NCBI RefSeq assembly: GCF_029277305.1
Contig: NZ_CP119526.1
Direction: 5' to 3' (one strand)
Length of the DNA: 64,000 nt
Source of the DNA: Guptibacillus hwajinpoensis
GTDB lineage: Bacteria; Bacillota; Bacilli; Bacillales; Guptibacillaceae
Shown here: positions 61,358-64,000 of the stretch, one piece after another
Numbering within the stretch: position 1 is the first letter of the stretch
Layout: each line of letters begins with the position of its first letter
Notes under the pieces: model-generated
Databases searched by the model: none
Seen by the model: the letters and a program-made list of their open reading frames with translations, nothing else
What the model was told of the DNA's origin: nothing
Made by a program: the position numbers and the translations under genes

Positions 61358-61373
61358 CGTAATTTCCACTCCA

Positions 61374-61408
61374 AAAGAAGAAACCTGGTGAGGTCACCAG
61401 ATTTCTTG
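61374..61408 (-). terminator. Terminator of the 61.4-kb glycosyltransferase operon
   Basis: AAGAAACCTGGTGA (61378-61391) pairs with TCACCAGATTTCTT (61394-61407), one mismatch, with TTCTTCTTTT after it on the minus strand. It overlaps the stop codon. Confidence 0.8.
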
Positions 61409-62458
61409 CGTTTTGGTTAGCTTATGAAGTAAGTCATAATAGCGGGAAACCACATGTTCAATTGAATAATGCGACCGCACTTTGGTCAAACCATTACTTA
61501 TTTGTACAGATCTTTCATTAGCGTCATCTAGAAGATGATTCACAATCGTTGCACAAGAATCAATATCGTGGAGTTCATAAGTTAGCCGTTCAAGCGTTTC
61601 AGTGTAAATCTCAGGAATGGCTCCAACTGTAGGCGCTACTGCAGGGCATCCACAAGCCATTGCTTCAATTAAGCTCATCCCAAAGGATTCTCCTTTAGAA
61701 GTACTAACGGTACAGCCTCCACTTTCGGCGACCATAGAATAGAGTTCAGGCATTTCACTATACTCCATTCGATCAATCCAGTTAATACTCACCGTACGCT
61801 TATTTACTTCATCAAGGAAATGCTTTGTTGCTTTCAGTGAAGCCGTCTCACCACCCACAATCCAGAAAACACAGTCATCTCGATATTGCGCAAGTTTTTC
61901 AGCTAGATCGAGAAATCCAACCCAATTTTTGTGATCGTTTAACTTTCCTACCCAACAAATGATCTTCTTATTGGTGATCAATTCTGTCTTTCTTGGAGTA
62001 AAGAGGGTCGTATCCAAACAGTTCGGAATCACAAAGGTCTTTTCCTCTGGTGCATGGTAATCTTCTATGATTCGTTCTTTGCTAAATGATGAAGGTACAA
62101 TATAGCCCTGAAAAGCGTTCGAATCCTCTTCGACTAAGTAGTTAAGCTTATATGATATACCATGAACTTCCTGGATGATTGGCGTTTGACATTTTTGTTC
62201 GATTAAGTAGTCTGTTATTTCTTTCGTATCAATCGCAATAATTAAATCAAATTGCAGCTTGGTAATATACTCGTATATAGGAGCAGGCTCTGATAGAACC
62301 TTCAATTTCTCATAATCTCCAAATGCTGTTCTTCCCCCATGGTCTGATAAAAAGACAAAATGGGGATCGCTAACATTTCGTAAATAACCAAGTCTGTTTG
62401 CGAGTTGCGTAGTAACACCGCCAAGCAGTAAATAGCGGTAGATATAAAGTATTTTCAT
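61394..62458 (-). CDS. Family 4 glycosyltransferase
   Basis: A 354-residue GT-B protein. The N-terminus MKILYIYRYLLLGGVTTQL is the acceptor-side start, VGKLNDHKNWVGFLDLAEKL marks the donor domain, and SKGESFGMSLIEAMACGCPAVAPTVGAIPEI is the conserved E-x7-E region in two parts (ESFGMSLIEAMACG, then PAVAPTVGAIPE). Cytoplasmic, no membrane segment. The ATG overlaps the end of the upstream gene by four bases, so they are coupled. Substrate unknown. Confidence 0.87.
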   Translation of the reverse strand: MKILYIYRYLLLGGVTTQLANRLGYLRNVSDPHFVFLSDHGGRTAFGDYEKLKVLSEPAPIYEYITKLQFDLIIAIDTKEITDYLIEQKCQTPIIQEVHGISYKLNYLVEEDSNAFQGYIVPSSFSKERIIEDYHAPEEKTFVIPNCLDTTLFTPRKTELITNKKIICWVGKLNDHKNWVGFLDLAEKLAQYRDDCVFWIVGGETASLKATKHFLDEVNKRTVSINWIDRMEYSEMPELYSMVAESGGCTVSTSKGESFGMSLIEAMACGCPAVAPTVGAIPEIYTETLERLTYELHDIDSCATIVNHLLDDANERSVQISNGLTKVRSHYSIEHVVSRYYDLLHKLTKTQEIW

Positions 62459-64000
62459 AGACTGCCTCCCCTTTCACCTGAATGGAGACACTGCTCTATA
62501 CCATCACTCATTGTTTCCACATTTGTAGAACGTAAGAAATCGTTCTCTTGGATGGGATCGCTCCAATCCTTGATATCATAAATCGGTAAACCAATCGCAT
62601 GCATCATTCGAATAGCCGCGTTTTGAGCTTGATGAGAAAGTGGTACGATTCCACCAGTCCACCTTTGGATCCGTTTCGTCACTTCATCACAATGCGTGTA
62701 CTCTCGAATTTTCAATCTGTTTGAGCGAATAGGCTTGGTTTCTGGAACATTGTAGCCGATTAATTCAATGGTTAGATCTGCATTTGCCACTAGCAATTGC
62801 TTTAGAAGATTGTAATTTAAATGATCCTTCGCTAAGTCTCCAATAAAACCTACGATTCGTTTCGTAGTTTCAGTAGAGCCTTCATATTTGGGAAGGCGAC
62901 TCTCTTCTATTGCTTCAAAAGGAACCATACTCCCCATTCCAGCAATAAAGTGATCTGGTTGAAGCGTATCAACTAAAAATGAGTGAGCCTCACTCTGAGA
63001 CGATATATCCGATGCATTAAAATAATAGATCCCCCATCTTTTCCATTGAAGGCGACCTATTTTTTTGGCTAGCTGAAGAGCTGCTTCTGTTATGACTAAC
63101 GTCGGTTGTTTGAAGAAAGAAACAAGTTCCCAGAATTCTTTCTGACTGATTTGCCATAACTTACTTGCTTCATTAAAAACTGGCTGTATCGTATGTTGTT
63201 CTTCACTAGAAACATAAATAACCTGAGAACCTTTATTCAGTAGAGAGCGCGTTAGTTGATGGGAAAATTTAAGACTATTTTCACTGTAGTACTCTGCTTC
63301 TCCCATCACAATTGTGACGTTCTCGTTACTAAAATAATTAGACACTACTGTATGTTGATCCATGGTTTTTGTATGTAGGTTAACCTCTTTTGAATGAGGT
63401 ATAAGTTCTAGCTTCTCTTTATGGCTGAGCTCCATTAACTCCACCTGGTCTTGCAGTTTTTTCCTCATAAAAGGAATACTCATCTTAAGCTTACTCTCTT
63501 CTTCCAACCGTGCTAACTCAGCTTCTTTTTTGGATTGAAGAGCTGCTTGAATCTTCAATTCTACCTCTTCATCAATTTGATCGATTTGGCCTTTTATTTC
63601 ACATAGAATTTGCTCTACTTTTCCTTTTGGCGGATCTGTGTTTCTCCCAACCCAATTCACATATTCTGCATCAACACGTTTATCAAGTTCTTCAAACGCA
63701 GTTAACAGAGAGGTCCATTGCTTTGATAAATGAAGAGCTTCTCTAAGTTTATGAGTAACAATGATTTTCCCGTTTGGTTTAAGCAATCTTTTTACATTCT
63801 CTATATTTTCAGTGTCCGCTATAGCTTCGAGACGTTCATCAATAATGACCGTGTCAAAATAGTTTGTAGGAAAAGGGATGTGATCGGATACGTTTCCCGT
63901 CCAGAAAGACGAACAACTGCTAAATGACTGATCAATTATTCCTGAGCGATCTGGATGGAATAGATTAACCATATCTAACTCATCATCCTTATTTATAAGG
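62455..64000 (-). CDS. Methyltransferase-like / coiled-coil / glycosyltransferase-like protein, 5' end beyond the window
   Basis: From the internal ATG at 63972 there are 505 residues, but the frame stays open through the window edge (LINKDDELD precedes it), so the gene is probably cut by the edge. Residues 1-85 look like the late part of a class I SAM methyltransferase (FDTVIIDERLEAI, VKRLLKPNGKIIVTH) without the motif I glycine loop, which would lie upstream. Residues about 110-200 are a charged coiled coil. The rest resembles a GT-B half (IVGFIGDLAKDHLNYNLLKQLL, ADLTIELIGYN), with no clear catalytic motif. It is coupled to the next transferase. Possible function: modification of a surface polymer. 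Confidence 0.65.
   Translation of the reverse strand, partial: LINKDDELDMVNLFHPDRSGIIDQSFSSCSSFWTGNVSDHIPFPTNYFDTVIIDERLEAIADTENIENVKRLLKPNGKIIVTHKLREALHLSKQWTSLLTAFEELDKRVDAEYVNWVGRNTDPPKGKVEQILCEIKGQIDQIDEEVELKIQAALQSKKEAELARLEEESKLKMSIPFMRKKLQDQVELMELSHKEKLELIPHSKEVNLHTKTMDQHTVVSNYFSNENVTIVMGEAEYYSENSLKFSHQLTRSLLNKGSQVIYVSSEEQHTIQPVFNEASKLWQISQKEFWELVSFFKQPTLVITEAALQLAKKIGRLQWKRWGIYYFNASDISSQSEAHSFLVDTLQPDHFIAGMGSMVPFEAIEESRLPKYEGSTETTKRIVGFIGDLAKDHLNYNLLKQLLVANADLTIELIGYNVPETKPIRSNRLKIREYTHCDEVTKRIQRWTGGIVPLSHQAQNAAIRMMHAIGLPIYDIKDWSDPIQENDFLRSTNVETMSDGIEQCLHSGERGGSL

Noticed and set aside
60912..61373. Possible CRISPR array
   Set aside because: The period is 223 bases with the whole unit repeated, no short spacers and no cas genes.

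Overview
The window is a stretch of Gram-positive chromosome whose gene content and order closely follow the 300-degree region of Bacillus subtilis (crh-whiA-yvcK-rapZ-yvcI-trxB, the his operon, hprK-lgt-yvoD-ppaX-yvoF, uvrBA-csbA, minJ-ctpB, ftsEX-cccB-yvjA-prfB-secA-hpf, comF-degV-degUS-yvyE-tagO). Many starts are TTG or GTG with strong AGGAGG-type ribosome sites. Sigma-W, sigma-B and WalR type sites, a CcpA cre site and RF2 frameshift signals are all of Bacillus type. I infer a non-subtilis member of the Bacillaceae, perhaps of the Alkalihalobacillus/Guptibacillus kind; the genus is a guess. No tRNA, rRNA, CRISPR array, prophage or intact transposase was seen.

Layout. 0-7.4 kb: the crh/whiA/yvcK/rapZ/yvcI operon, trxB and a TPR protein. 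7.5-14.2 kb: a nine-cistron his operon, hisZ to a small membrane protein, with its own promoter and a tandem 15-bp leader repeat. 14.6-16.6 kb: two plus-strand genes (Ca2+/H+ antiporter, methionine aminopeptidase). 16.6-20.5 kb: the hprK-lgt-yvoD-ppaX-yvoF operon. 20.7-25.8 kb: the glycerol module glpP, glpF, glpK, glpD, with two terminator leaders and a cre site. 25.9-27.7 kb: an envelope-stress operon (yvlA, yvlB, yvlD) behind a sigma-W promoter. 28.4-34.6 kb: uvrA, uvrB, a TSUP transporter and csbA. 34.9-42.7 kb: minJ, ctpB, an M23 hydrolase, ftsX, ftsE, cccB, yvjA. 43-48 kb: prfB (programmed frameshift), secA, hpf, a cold-shock gene. 48.1-55.9 kb: comFC, comFA, degV, an NlpC/P60 endopeptidase, degU, degS, yvyE. 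56.1-64 kb: tagO, an LCP ligase and four glycosyltransferase-type genes for surface polymer.

The genes form two themes. One is carbon control: HPrK/P, Crh, PpaX (clears the pyrophosphate HPrK/P makes), YvcK and RapZ lie with a glycerol module that carries the HPr-phosphorylated His of GlpK, GlpP antitermination leaders and a cre on the glpFK promoter. The other is envelope building and remodelling: Lgt, FtsEX with an M23 hydrolase, a WalR-box endopeptidase, MinJ, TagO, LCP protein, glycosyltransferases and the sigma-W operon.

The most unusual content is non-coding. At least a dozen copies of a MITE-like, nested inverted repeat (about 120-225 bp, termini like AAAGGCTCTTTTC and its complement) sit only between transcription units, in both orientations, as full, core-deleted and tandem forms. 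A different 199-bp element at 52.7 kb folds into a near-perfect four-way junction.
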